Shown one piece after another: positions 24,170 to 35,325 of a stretch of DNA of 64,000 nucleotides (positions are counted from its first letter, which is position 1; every line of letters begins with the position of its first letter). The DNA comes from Pyricularia pennisetigena (lineage: Eukaryota; Ascomycota; Sordariomycetes; Magnaporthales; Pyriculariaceae). The translations under genes and the position numbers were made by a program. The stretch is taken from contig NC_043743.1 in NCBI RefSeq assembly GCF_004337985.1, forward strand, positions 1,631,882 through 1,695,881. The letters are read 5' to 3'. The notes beneath the pieces are model-generated. The model saw only the letters and a list, made by a program, of their open reading frames with translations, searched no databases and was not told the DNA's origin.

Positions 24170-25567
24170 ATGGCACCCCGTAAACGAAAGGCGCCGGCAA
24201 CGCCCAAACGACCCGAGCCAGTTTCCAGCAGCCGAAGACGATCGACGCGCATTGGGTCGTCCGCCGAGAAGAGCAAGTATTTTGAAAGCGATTCCGGCTC
24301 CGGCTCCGACTCGGACGACGGGCACGCTGTGAAGCGTGTCAAGACCGGCCATGACGTAAAGTACAGTGGCCGCCGTGGCCCAAAGGTAGAATCGGACGCC
24401 AGCGAGGACGAGTACGAAGCGCCCGATGATGACGATGACGAAGAGGAGGAGGAGGAGGAGGTTGACGCCGATGATGCCTCAGGCGATGGCAGCGAAGAGG
24501 AACAAGTCAGGTCAAAGCCGCACAAACCCAGTAAAAAGAAGGAAGCCAAGCCTCCTGTGAAAACGGCGCGGGATAGAAAAAATGACGATTCCGGCAAGGA
24601 GGACGATGATGACGACGACGATGATGATGAAGATAATCTGGTCACTTTTATTCCACACGTGAAGCTACGGGAGCTTGATGGTGTCGAATATGCCGATGAG
24701 AAGCTGCACAAAAACACGTTGCTATTTCTCAAAGACCTCAAGGCCAACAACGTTCGCTCCTGGCTCAAGTCCAACGACGCAGAATACCGTCGGTCCCTCA
24801 CAGACTGGAACTCGTTCATCGAGACTCTCACGCCCAGAATCGTCGACGTCGACGACACGATACCAGAGCTCCCGGCAAAGGACATTGTATTCCGCATATA
24901 CAGGGACATTCGCTTCTCCAAGGACCCCACGCCCTACAAGCCCCACTACTCGGCCGTCTGGTCGCGCGCCGGGCGCAAGGGCCCATATGCATGCTACTAT
25001 CTGCACTGCGAGCCCGGCGGCAGGTCGTTTGCGGGCGGTGGACTGTGGCATCCAGAGGCCGAGTCGCTGCGTCGGCTGCGGGCCAGCATTGACGAACGGC
25101 CCAGGCGGTGGAGGAAGGCACTGGTCGAGGACGACCGGCTGCGGCGCACGTTCCTGCCCAAGGCGAAGAAGGGCGACGAAAAGTCCATCTTTAAGGCTTT
25201 TGCGGCTGCGAATGCCAATGACGCGCTCAAGAAGAAGCCCAGGGACTATCCTCAGGATCACCGTTATATAGAGCTGCTCAAGCTGAGGAGCTTTACCATC
25301 AGCAAGAAGATTGCCGACGACGTGTTCACGTCCGATGACGGCGTTGATCAGCTCATCGGGATCTTTGGTGATATGGTTGGATATGTGAGTATTTCCTGGT
25401 TCCGCGTTTGTCATTTCTGGCTTGTGGGTTATACTCATCATGCTGCTTTACAGGTTACCCACCTCAACTCCATTGTGATGCCAGAAGACGGAGACGATGA
25501 TGACGACGACGACGACGATGAAGATGACGATAATGCCAATGGGGAAGCTACAGATGCTACAGAGTAG
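24170..25567 (+). CDS. DUF2461 (TIGR02453) family protein
   Basis: Predicted 442-residue protein of unknown function, probably nuclear. Exons 24170-25384 and 25454-25567; the 69-nt intron (donor GTGAGT, acceptor TTTACAG) is a multiple of three and free of stops, so unspliced RNA would still read through and add 23 residues. The first 155 residues are basic and acidic low complexity (PRKRKAPATPKRP, Ser/Asp and Asp/Glu runs), suggesting a nuclear protein. The DUF2461 domain covers about 160-410, with LLFLKDLKANNVRSWLKSN, then DIVFRIYRDIRFSKDPTPYK and YYLHCEPGGRSFAGGGLW, matching the family's conserved blocks. A short acidic tail ends it. The family occurs in bacteria and fungi without a known activity. 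The start was chosen as the first ATG (in TTACCATGGC). Confidence 0.88.
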   Translation: MAPRKRKAPATPKRPEPVSSSRRRSTRIGSSAEKSKYFESDSGSGSDSDDGHAVKRVKTGHDVKYSGRRGPKVESDASEDEYEAPDDDDDEEEEEEEVDADDASGDGSEEEQVRSKPHKPSKKKEAKPPVKTARDRKNDDSGKEDDDDDDDDDEDNLVTFIPHVKLRELDGVEYADEKLHKNTLLFLKDLKANNVRSWLKSNDAEYRRSLTDWNSFIETLTPRIVDVDDTIPELPAKDIVFRIYRDIRFSKDPTPYKPHYSAVWSRAGRKGPYACYYLHCEPGGRSFAGGGLWHPEAESLRRLRASIDERPRRWRKALVEDDRLRRTFLPKAKKGDEKSIFKAFAAANANDALKKKPRDYPQDHRYIELLKLRSFTISKKIADDVFTSDDGVDQLIGIFGDMVGYVSISWFRVCHFWLVGYTHHAALQVTHLNSIVMPEDGDDDDDDDDDEDDDNANGEATDATE

Positions 25568-25758
25568 TTTGTTTTGATGCAGCTACAGCGTGAAGCTAGC
25601 GCATGTCTCACCAAGCCATACTTGGGTTTCGGTTTGTCTGCATACAAGATTAAGTAGGTCTTGTATATGTGCGATAATCCCTGGCCTGCTTTGGCGAGTT
25701 GTGCGTCTAATGTTAAATCTATTCGTATCGACTTTGTCTTTGTCGTATGCTAAAAAGT

Positions 25759-28110
25759 CTAATGTTCGTGATGTGGCAAAGGTCGCCCTCTGACAGCAGA
25801 AGGAGCCGCCGTGCGCGGTATCAGAGAAGGATCGGTGATATCATCTCGCTCACCCACGGGATAGCTAGGCGGCAAGTCGCCCTTGCCCGTCCCCCAAGCA
25901 CTCGGCTTCTCGCTCACAGTAAGCTCCAGCACACCTCCTTCGCGAAACAAGTCGTGCGTGATCCAATTTTTTGTCCAAGACTGCCCATTCAGCGTCGCAC
26001 TCTCAATGTATTTCTTCTCATATGTCGGGTCAAAGTTGCGGACCCGGATGACGGCTTTCCGCCCAGCCCGCATGGCCTCGGGGTCGGTCGCTAGGATCCT
26101 CACCTCACGGAATAAAGGGGGCGTGATCAGGTAGACATCCTGGCCGGCGACGGGGAAGAAGCCCATAAAGACCATGGCGGCAAAGGCACCCATGGACGAG
26201 TCGTCGTTGCCGGGGATCCCGTTCAGGCTCGCGTTGAACTGGCTCGGGATGTAACGATGGGCCCAGTACGAGCTCAGGTCGGGCCGGCCGCCGTAGTGGA
26301 ACTGGAACACGGGCAGGAAGGCCTGCTCGTTGCCCATGTAGGCCACCTCCTCGTGCCAGTACTCGAGGCGCTTGACAAAGGTCTCGGACCCGCCCATGCG
26401 CCGCACCAGCTCGGCCATGTCCTGCGGCACGAAGAAGCTGTACAGCCAGGAGCTGCCCTCGTAGGTCGAGTGGCGCGTGTCAAAGTAGCACGAGTGGAAG
26501 GCCGTCTTGGGGCTGCACAGCCGCACGTTGTGGTACTGCCACTCGCCGTCCAGCTTCCTGGGCTGCATGAAGCCCATGAAGGGGCTGAGGGTCAGGTCGC
26601 CCGCGTGCACCTCCCGCATGACGTCGGCCTGCTCCTCGCGCCAGATGTTCTTCCAGTTCCCACCGCGCTTGTGGTACTTTTCGGCGTCCTTGGCGTGGCC
26701 GAGGGCCTTTGCCAGGAGCGAGATGCAAAAGTCCTCGTACGCGTACTCGACCAGCCGCGAGATCTGCCTGCTCGAGGGCCCCGTGCCGTTCTTGTCGACG
26801 TCATCGACGGGTATGTAGCCAAGCCGGTGGTACGACTCCAGGTTCCCGCGGCCCTCGACGCCCCACGACTGGGGCTCGACCTCGGCGTCCGAGACGACGG
26901 CTTCGTAGGCCGTGTCCCAGTCGATATCCTGGCGCAGCTTTTTGACGTAGGCATCGACGATGACCACGTCGGCGTTGGAGCCGCCCTGGCTGAAGCCCTT
27001 GGAGAAGCTCATGCGACAGTCGGGCAGCTTTCCGACGTGGCGGTAAATGTCCAGCAGCGCGCGCACCATCTCCGTCTGCGCGATCGGGTCGATGATGGTC
27101 AGCAGGGGGTGTTGCGCCCGGAAAGAGTCCCATATGCAGTAAAAGGAGTCGTAATACGGCTCGGAGCTGTTCCACAGCGGGTTCTCGCCCGTGTAGTTCT
27201 GCGGCGAGATCAGGCTGCGGTAGAGACCGGACCAAAAGGTCGTCTGCATGTCCACACCCACCCCGGTCGCGTCCACCTCGACGACTGAGAGCTTCTTCCG
27301 CCACGAGGCCTGCGCGGCGCTAAAGGTGCCCTCAAAGTCAAACGTCGGTATCTCGGCCTCGGCGTTGGCGCACGCCTGGTCGACCGACATGAAGGAAATG
27401 CCGACGCGCGCGACGATGGTCCCCGGGGCGGCAGACGGCTCGAACTGCACCCACGAGCCGGCCGACCCCCTCGAGTCTAGCGAGTCGAGGAACTTGGGCT
27501 CCTCTGCCGGATCCTCACCCTTGAAGGTGCCGTACCTCCGGATCTTGGCACCGCGCACGTCGGCGCAGACGTAGGCGTGGTAGTTGCCGGTGCCGAACGA
27601 CGGCGAGAAACTGGCGTCGCCGACCATGCGGGCCGCCGACGAACCCTCGTCTGCGTACACCTGCGTGCCGCCTCCGGTCCGGGTGCTGCCCAGGTCGACC
27701 ATGTCGAGGAGGACGAGCGGGCTGAAGGGCACGGCGACGCGCTTGCCCTCGGGAGTGATGGACCAGCGCTTGCCGCTGCCGCCGCCGCCGCCGCCATCCG
27801 AGAACGAGAAGCGGTACAGGGCCGCGCGCTCCGTGGTCGTCATCTCGGCCCGGACCGAGTTCTCCAGCTCGATGGAGAAGTAGCCGGGCGTGGCGCGGAC
27901 CGAGCCGTTGACGCGGCCTACGCCGCGGCTGTTCGCGGGGAAGCTGCACTTGGTGAAGTCGTCGTCGGGACAGCCGGGGTGCACCCAGAGGGGGAAGTTG
28001 CCCATCGAGGGGTTTCCTCCAGTGCCTGAGTCGTGGAGATGCTGTGTTTTTAAGTTTTTTGTTTGTTAGGAGAAACAAGTTCAGATCAATCCGACATATG
28101 ATGAGATGAC

Positions 28111-28143
<33 letters not shown>

Positions 28144-28393
28144 TGATCTTGTCTGTCCAACAGGGCACAAATACGGATGGTAATTTATTGTCTAAAAAAA
28201 GGAAACCACGCACCGAAAACCCAGTGACTTTGCTGTTGTCGCTTACGAATCCTGCGGCATTCTCTGCGTGGCTATCCGTGTCGGCCACGGCTTTGACCAT
28301 GCCATAGGGAAGAGTAGCCCCAGGGAAGACGTGGCCTACATACACTCTGTCAGCTGTTTGTCTGCAAAATGTTTGTTTAAGTATCAGGGCCCA

Positions 28394-28424
<31 letters not shown>

Positions 28425-28703
28425 CCTACCGCCGTTGACAGTGCCGATCAAGGGGTCGACAAACTTGAGAATATCATCATATGCAAAAGCGCCAGCCGGA
28501 CGGCTGTTGCCGCTCTCATGTACAAATGCGGCCGATTGCTTATTGCCAAAGCCCCCAGCGCGTCGAGTGTCAGACGGCAGGAGAAAGTAGTAAAAAAAGC
28601 AGAGTGAGGCGGCAAGCGTCAGCAGCAGGCGGAGCCGGCGAGGCGGGCTTCCGAATTTTATCGGAGCGGAGCTGCCGCTGCTGTTCTTGCCGAACGGCGC
28701 CAT
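25759..28703 (-). CDS. GH92 alpha-mannosidase, membrane-anchored
   Basis: Predicted 892-residue glycoside hydrolase of family 92, calcium-dependent exo-alpha-mannosidases that trim N-glycans or mannans. Exons (coding order): 28430-28703, 28214-28335, 25759-28041; introns of 94 and 172 nt, both with long homopolymer runs. The N-terminus has a basic patch and one hydrophobic segment (RRLRLLLTLAASLCFFYYFL, about residues 22-41) with no clear cleavage site, so a type II anchor is likely. GH92 hallmarks follow: VDPLIGTVNGG, HVFPGATLPYGMVKAV, HLHDSGTGG, the YKSLISPQNY-like SLISPQNY, GGSNADVVIVDAY, EGSSWLYSFFVP (catalytic acid region) and GNDDSSMGAFAAMVFMGFFP (catalytic base region). All look intact. 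It sits 984 bp downstream of a GH125 mannosidase on the same strand. Donor GTAGGT of intron 1 runs straight into T24 in the sense direction. Confidence 0.92.
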
Positions 28704-29687
28704 CGGGCCGCCTGGACGGGACCCAAGGCTGTGGTAGTGGTCCTGGTACTGGTGGCGTTTACAGTCTGAGGTGATTATGGTTGAGACTGTTTCCTGTGCC
28801 GGGTTGGCATGAGTTGTGGAGGTACCTATGGGATGAAGTCTAATCAAGCAGGTATGCAATTGTTAAGTCTGTGAGCAGTTCGCCATGTCAATGTCGGTAG
28901 TGCATTGTTTACAAAAAGTAAAAAAAAGAAAAAGAAAAATTTACAACAATGAGAAAAGAATATTACAAACCTCACAAAGAAAACACCCCACCAGCGAGTG
29001 TCATGTTCATATGCCTTGTTGCATTTTTTTTTTCTTTTTTGGTTGTAAGAGTCTTCCAAACCAGTCGTTGCATCTGCGGCCGAGCTGAATTTCTTTATGG
29101 GGAAAAAGGCTTGGCGCATGCGCTGTGGCTGCTACGACTTGGAACCGTACGTGCACTCACTCCACTGCCTTGCCTTGTCCGTAGACGGGTTGAAACATGT
29201 AATCACGAAACAGGGCGGGCCTGCAGCCGTTTATAACGAGACTCGCCGGAAACGTCATGGTAGAGGTGAGAGAGAGAGAGAGAGATTTTAGCCGGGTATT
29301 TCTGAACTGATAATGTCACAGCCAACTGACTTGATGTTGAGTAATTGATGCAATAGAAACACGGCTGAAATGCTGCTGACTGAGGGGATAACCTACCTAG
29401 CTGATACGCAGCCCGACATTTGACCGTGCTAGGCTCCCGATTGGTTTATGGTTAATAAAATACATGGGCAGTAAGGCAGGCAAATCCATCATACTGTGCC
29501 CCGGCAAATTTCAAGACAGAATAACAGATATGGAACGGACCACTTTCTTCCGAGACGAAGCGGTTGGATATTTGCTGTCTTGTATTGATCGCCAAGGTGC
29601 TATGCGAAAATAGTCGTTCTATGAAAAACCTTATTATATATAGTTCTTTTCTCGGCTGGCATTCATAATACTGCTAGGCGAAAGGCC
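28704..29687. other. 1-kb spacer between the two mannosidase genes
   Basis: Likely GH92 promoter plus GH125 3' UTR. It has a (GA)9 run at 29268-29285 and otherwise nothing recognised. The GH92 reading frame stays open upstream of its ATG to about 28859 but lacks another ATG. Confidence 0.45.
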
Positions 29688-32058
29688 TCATTGAAAGTAA
29701 ACCGTTTTCAAAATGTGAGGTTTCCTACTCTTCAAATCCAGCATCATCTGGCCAAACAGACCGTTGGCCCACGAGAACCTAGCCGTAAACGCGGGGATTA
29801 GGCAACCGATACTTTTTATCTACTGGGCGCGCAACCAGAAAGGAAAGGGGAAAAAAAAACTTACCAAGGGCGTGTATACATGGATGCGCTGAAAGTGTTG
29901 ACCGCCTCGTGCATCAGCCCTAGGCCGTCCGTCGATTCCACCAGTTGCCTCAGCGTCGCCATGATCTCGTCGTCGTCGTCCGTGGTCATGATGCGTACAA
30001 TGAGCGACATGGGCCACGCCATGCCCGGGCCTATGTGAGGACCGCCGGTGCTGTTTTCCACGTGCACGTCAACAAGTGAGGTCAAAAAAAAAAAAAAAAA
30101 GTTGGATCACTCAGCGACAGCTCCATCTTACCCATTGAGAAACGGGCCATGCATGAAATAGGGATTGTCTTTGCTAAAAATGAACTTTCGAGTGTTCAAA
30201 TCTGGTGTGATTTTTTTGGGGGGGACATTTGGTTGTGCATTAGATCATGGCAGCCCTCTTGTCCAATTTGCCCTAAGTATGCGATAGGGAATAGCTCACA
30301 TGTCGCATCATCTGTTGACACAAAGCCCATCATGGCAGAGCTCAAGAGAGACGGGAGATTGGCATCATCCTACACAACATGTCAACCATGCACCTCACCA
30401 GGCAACTCAGAACGCCAAGAATAAACTCACCATGAGGTTGTGCGAACCAGACCCGTCAATCTCATAGGCGTACATCTCCCCATAGACATGATGCCTGACC
30501 TTGGCATGCTTCTCGATGCCGCGACGGACCTGCTCGGCCAAAGCAGACATGTCCCGGGCCAGGCTGCGTCGAAAACTGCCGTGGGTGTAGTCCCGCGTAT
30601 CATCCGCCAGCCTGGCCATGATCTCGGCGCACGACGCGAGGTACCTCGAGAACATCATGTTGGCCGGGACGAGGAGCTGGTAGATGGTGGCGTCGTCCGA
30701 GGGCCGGAAGGCGCTGCGTACCAAGCCCGTGCCACCTACTACGGGGTTGCCGTCCCCAGAGTTGCTGAGCGTCTCGCTCGCCGTGGATGTCTGCCGCTGA
30801 AAGCGGTAGGGCGACGCGTTGGTTAACCCCTCCTCGGTGTAGGTGCCTGCCTGTAGCGCCGTAGTCGTGTTCATGATGGCTTCGATCGCATCGACCCAGC
30901 CGTGCTTTCCAAAGAAGGCCAGGTCCCCGGTGCCCTCGTAGTATTCGTGCGACAACTGACGCAAAGAAGTGACTTTTAGTGTCACAGCCCCTTNNAAAAA
31001 GGTTGACAGCTGTATATGAGCACATTACCTGCAAAAACGCAGCCAAGCTATCTAGCTCCCACTTGCACTCAAACACGACTGCCTTGTCAGGTATCGGCCA
31101 AACATAATCTGACGAGATAGGCATGTTGGTGCTGATGCCAGACTCTGGCGGCGCTCGAAAAGCATTGCAGTGCGGCGACTTCTCGATGAAGCGTGCTTGC
31201 ATGTTGATTGTTCCGCGGAAGAGCGACGCCAGAGAGCCCCTGGAAGGGGTCGCTCTCAGCAAGGATTTGTAGCTCTGGAGCTGGTTCGCGCTGTCTCTCA
31301 ACCACCTAGTTGTGTTTCTCGATTACTCTTTGTTCACTAGTGTCGGCTACCTCCCTACTCTCAGGTTCCGTGGGAGCTGGCCCCATGATAAGCAATATGT
31401 CAGAAAAGAAGGGGGGGTCACAAACATGGCGTCAATGTCACCGGTGACTATAAATGTAAGCTTTGCGGCGCTCACAGCATCAGCTTCCAGCACAAAAAAC
31501 AGCTCATATCAAGACGAGCACGCGGCACCTACCTCTTCATCCTTGATCACTCAACAACCCATTAGCCAAACTCGGTCCAACATACCTACCTCCAAATCAC
31601 CAACCAAAACTCACCTTTGTCTGCGCAGCCAACCCCTGCCACTTGACCGCCGTGTCAAGCGTGTTGGGGAAGCAGTTCTCAAACAGCCGAAACAGGTCCG
31701 GATCGGCGACCGCCCGCCTCATCTCGGCGATGGTCTCCTCGACCTCGTCGATGACAAACGTCCTGCAGTCCGGCTCGGGCCGCTGCATCGGGAGCATGTT
31801 GCGCCCCTTGGACAGCGGCCTGTGTCCGCGGTCGACCGCCCAGGACGTGTAATCGGGGCAGTCGCGCTGGTGCAGCCTCGGCGGCGCCGCCGGCGCCACT
31901 TCGCCAGTCCGCATCGGGGGCGGCCAATGCGCTTGGGATCGCGTCGGGTTCGGCGGCGCTGCTGCCGCGGGCGCCACCACCGACGCCGCCGCTATCGTCA
32001 GCAAGAACGGGACCGCGAGCCGTCTTGTCGCAAACGTTGGCGATCGGGTTTTGTCCAT
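29688..32058 (-). CDS. GH125 exo-alpha-1,6-mannosidase (Mug157-like), secreted
   Basis: Predicted 565-residue family-125 glycoside hydrolase, metal-independent, which removes alpha-1,6-linked mannose from N-glycans or mannan. I built eight exons by hand (coding order): 31615-32058, 31426-31460, 31029-31305, 30431-30955, 30300-30369, 30132-30201, 29865-30050, 29688-29778; the frame holds across all seven junctions. The 35-nt second exon encodes LTFIVTGDIDAM and is essential for the GH125 core. It is followed by WLRDSANQLQSYKSLL, then CNAFRAPPESG, VFECKWELDSLAAFLQ, DDANLPSLLS, TRKFIFSKDNPYF, GGPHIGPGMAWPMSLI and WFSWANGLFG, the family's conserved blocks. A signal peptide is likely (residues 1-36, ending APAAAA). 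Intron 3 contains two undetermined bases. Upstream neighbour of GH92 on the same strand. Confidence 0.88.
30994..30995. other. Two undetermined bases (NN)
   Basis: Two N within intron 3 (30956-31028) of the GH125 gene, next to a T/A run (CCTTNNAAAAA). It probably marks an uncertain homopolymer length or a closed gap. It does not affect the reading frame because it is intronic. Confidence 0.95.
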
Positions 32059-32856
32059 TTTCTGGGCATGAATATTGGCGTGTGAAAAAACATACACGTC
32101 ACGGATTTTGCTCAATCGACATGTCGCGTGATGCTGCATTATTTTCCTCCCAAGAAGGCTGGGTCTCACACCACTGGTTAATTCCATATTTGTATTAGCC
32201 AGGGTGCAGAACAGTGATTGGCAGCGCTTACCCGCGTCCCAGTGCCGGCGTTCCGTTCTGGGAACGTCGGCCTTGTCTTGCCCTTTCGGCTGTGGCTAAA
32301 ATGAAACTTGGCATGCATGTGTGTGGTAGCTGTCCCTCTCTCGCCATGGATGGACAGCCAGGCTTTTTATTTCTAGGACTCATGGCTGCGTCCATTCCTC
32401 ATGTTTGCAATGCGCTCAAGAACAAGAAAAATAAACATTAAACCATGACAGCCAAGGTTTTTGACGCCAAAGAACAAGTAGAATACAGACAGCTTCATCT
32501 ATCTCGCGAAACAGTCAGCACAGACCCTGTACGCGCAAACAAAATTCAAGATATTTGTCCCAATATGCAAAAGGACGCGAGATGTGTTGAGGCCGTGATC
32601 GCCAGAAGAGAAAAAAAAAAAAAAAAAAGACGTGGCTCATTCTGTCCTCCCGTCGCCCCATCAATGTCCCTGTCCCCAAGTCCAGAGCAAAGCAAACAAC
32701 CGCCGCCGCCACAAATCCCAATCATCATCAGCATACAAAACAAACAAGGGAAACATGTCGCTCAGAAAAAAACAAGCGGTTGTAAGAAAGAAAACGTAGC
32801 GTCGTAACGTAATTCAATCATGTCATGGCTTTGCACGCCTCGGCTCGAGTAGACAC
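32059..32856. other. 800-bp spacer
   Basis: GH125 promoter and 3' UTR of the Cut12-like gene. Contains an 18-nt A-run (32611-32628). Nothing else seen. Confidence 0.45.
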
Positions 32857-35325
32857 CTACTCTAACCGCCCTTTGTAACTGCCCATCTTCTCGATCGAGC
32901 TCATGATGCCGCTGCGGGCCCCAGCCTGTGGACCAGAGAGCGTTGGGCTCTTGTTGCGTTGGTACTGCTGGCCGGGGCCACCAATCCGGCTCTTTGGCGC
33001 TGCTATCGACCCGGGAGCTCGGAGTCCTGAGATCCTGTTGGGGTTTGCGCCTGCTCGAACCGTCTCTGGAGCTTGGATCCTCGAGAGGGGCCTCCCCGGC
33101 GTGGCTGCACCGCGCGAAGGTGTCGGTGGCGCCTGCTGCGGTGCAGTCGCAGGGGCTTGCTTCCGAGCTGTTGTTGGCGCCTTGGGGGCCGGTGTGGCGT
33201 TGGATCCGATGAAGCTCTGCTGCATGTTCATCATCTCTTCGGCGAGCTGGACCAGTTCTCCCTTTTCCACACGCTCCTGCTCCAACAATTTCCGCATGTC
33301 GTCATTGTCCATCTGCACCGTTCTAATCACCGCCTCGAGCTTTTCTACCTCTGCATGCAGTTCAGTGATTTGCGCCGAGTCATGTGCGGCCTTTGCCTTG
33401 CGCTCCTCCTCGAGAGCTGCCGCGGCAGGATCAATACGCGTCATGGTCGCGTGCCGGCCGGCCCGGATATCCTCATTCTCGCGGGAGAGGTCATCTATCT
33501 TCTCCTCAAGCTCCCGCACACGCCTCTCCCACCGACGCTCGTAGCTCTTCTTCAGAGCCGTGATCTTTTCAGTGTGTTTACCCTTGTACAGCGCATGCAG
33601 TTCCCTAGCTACCTTCTCGACGGCCATCTCGACATCGCGGGGCGTCAGCGCCTTTTCACCGTTGGGGCCGGCAGGCGAGGAAGACGACGCCCTGTCGGCA
33701 CTGCCCATGGCTGCCTCGGCAGCCTTGCCCGCGCGCATTGCCGCCACTTTACTTTCGGCTTCCTGCGCCATCGTCTCAGCCATTTCGCGCCTCTTCTCCG
33801 ATTCATCCAACTTGGCCTCTAGTTCGTCACGCTCGCGCTGGCCCATGACGATCTCCTCCTTGACCTTACGCAGCACAGCTTCCATCTCTCGGCCGCGGCG
33901 CTCCCAGTCGTCACGCTCGGCCTGGATCTGCTCTCGCATAGTCTCCTCCTCCCGCAGCTGCTCCATGCATGCCCCGACGCGCTTCTCTGCGTCACCAACT
34001 GCTACCTTGAGCGACATTGCCTCAGCCTCCTTGCCGCTGAGCGAGGCCTTGAGGCTGCTGATCTCGGACAAGAAGTTTGATTTCAGACTTTCGAGCTCAC
34101 GGGGTGTTATTGTCGGGACGCTGCGCGGGGTTGGCATTGGCGGGATGTCAAAGTCCAACAAGCTGACCATGCTCTTGCGATTGGGCGTGGCCGCCACCGT
34201 TGCAGAACCACCATGTGCCGAGTTGGGCGTCGTTCTGGACGGCGACATTCGGCCATGGGCCTGGGCTTGTTGCTGCGCCTGCGAGAAGCGCAGCTGCTCC
34301 GTGAACTCCAGCAATAGATTGGTGGTATCTCTGGTATCCGAGTAGAGAGATGGTCTGCTTCCATATGACGGCGAACTTGGCCTGCCTCCATCCCGACTAG
34401 CCCTGGGCGTCGGCACGCCGAGATCGGCATGCTTGCTTGGGGTGTGGCCGATTTTTGCAAACATGGTCATGTTTGGCACCGCCGAAAACGTGCTAAACGT
34501 GCTCATCATGGTATCATCGGGTCCGACAGACTCGTCGGCAGCTGCGCCGCTCTGTGACCCCCTATCAGATCCGCCGTTGATGGCCAGGCCCGCTCTCCCC
34601 TTGTCGTCAAAACCCAGTGTCAAGTCGTCCGCCTCCTCCTCCTCCGACTCGCCCATCTCAGTCGTGTCGTCCTCTAGGATCGCAATGGCCTTTTGCAGCC
34701 CTGGTTCTTCACGCATGACACTGTCCAAGCTCATGTGCCGCTCGTGCACGGCGCGGGGGCTCGCCGCTCGCGGACTGGCTAGTGGCGACGGTGCGTGGGG
34801 AGGTGGTGATGCTGTGCTGGCTCCGTTCGTCTTGGGAGAGCTGATGCGGACAGGGAACCGCCTGTCAGGCCAGGAGGGCTTACGCGGGCTCCGGACCGTT
34901 GTGGGTGCCGCCGACGCAGGTGGCGCCATTTCGCCGTTTGCAGGAGGCTGATTCCCCTCAGCTGTCTGCGACGCGGGGGCTGCTGAACGGTCTTGTAGGA
35001 TCTTTAACGGCGAGAGCTCGCCGCCCGATATGATGCGGGACATTGGTCTGGGTTTTGGGGGTTTTGACGGCGATATGTTTTCTTGCTGGTGGTCTTGGCC
35101 GATTCTGCCCGCGTTCGTGTCAAGGAATGGAGAGCTGTCACCCTCGCTTGCTTCGGGGTCCAAATAGCTGCCTTGGCCGGAAACCGAAGTCATTGTTGTC
35201 GAAGACGAGCTGTCTCGCTTGATTACAGGTCGAGTTGCTGCTGTTGTTGTTGCAGTGTTTAGGGTTGCGACGTGCGAAGGAGCGAGCGGATCCGTCGTTT
35301 CTGAAGGCGTGGTGGAATCGGCCAT
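32857..35325 (-). CDS. Cut12-like spindle pole body protein
   Basis: Single-exon, 822-residue protein. The N-terminal half is disordered, rich in Ser/Pro/Thr with many SP and TP sites (for example ISPSKPPKPRP, LSPLKILQD), suggesting phosphorylation by cyclin-dependent kinase. Coiled coil occupies about residues 405-540 and 580-695. Between them lies ALTPRDVEMAVEKVARELH and LYKGKHTEKITALKKSYERR, then WERRVRELEEKI, which I recall as the core of the Cut12 (PF11500) family. Fission yeast Cut12 is a spindle pole body component needed for bipolar spindle formation. The tail is Pro/Ala/Gly-rich and basic (RPLSRIQAPET, GMSS-like end). The start MADSTTPSETTD is the first ATG; three codons upstream in frame lack one. 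The protein is somewhat longer than yeast Cut12. The family call is from memory of motif pattern; a generic coiled-coil protein is the alternative. Confidence 0.65.
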   Translation of the reverse strand: MADSTTPSETTDPLAPSHVATLNTATTTAATRPVIKRDSSSSTTMTSVSGQGSYLDPEASEGDSSPFLDTNAGRIGQDHQQENISPSKPPKPRPMSRIISGGELSPLKILQDRSAAPASQTAEGNQPPANGEMAPPASAAPTTVRSPRKPSWPDRRFPVRISSPKTNGASTASPPPHAPSPLASPRAASPRAVHERHMSLDSVMREEPGLQKAIAILEDDTTEMGESEEEEADDLTLGFDDKGRAGLAINGGSDRGSQSGAAADESVGPDDTMMSTFSTFSAVPNMTMFAKIGHTPSKHADLGVPTPRASRDGGRPSSPSYGSRPSLYSDTRDTTNLLLEFTEQLRFSQAQQQAQAHGRMSPSRTTPNSAHGGSATVAATPNRKSMVSLLDFDIPPMPTPRSVPTITPRELESLKSNFLSEISSLKASLSGKEAEAMSLKVAVGDAEKRVGACMEQLREEETMREQIQAERDDWERRGREMEAVLRKVKEEIVMGQRERDELEAKLDESEKRREMAETMAQEAESKVAAMRAGKAAEAAMGSADRASSSSPAGPNGEKALTPRDVEMAVEKVARELHALYKGKHTEKITALKKSYERRWERRVRELEEKIDDLSRENEDIRAGRHATMTRIDPAAAALEEERKAKAAHDSAQITELHAEVEKLEAVIRTVQMDNDDMRKLLEQERVEKGELVQLAEEMMNMQQSFIGSNATPAPKAPTTARKQAPATAPQQAPPTPSRGAATPGRPLSRIQAPETVRAGANPNRISGLRAPGSIAAPKSRIGGPGQQYQRNKSPTLSGPQAGARSGIMSSIEKMGSYKGRLE

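Noticed and set aside
26257..27288. 343-codon plus-strand frame opposite GH92
   Set aside because: Shadow of the GC3-rich GH92 coding sequence; composition dominated by Val/Leu/Ala/Arg mirror codons.
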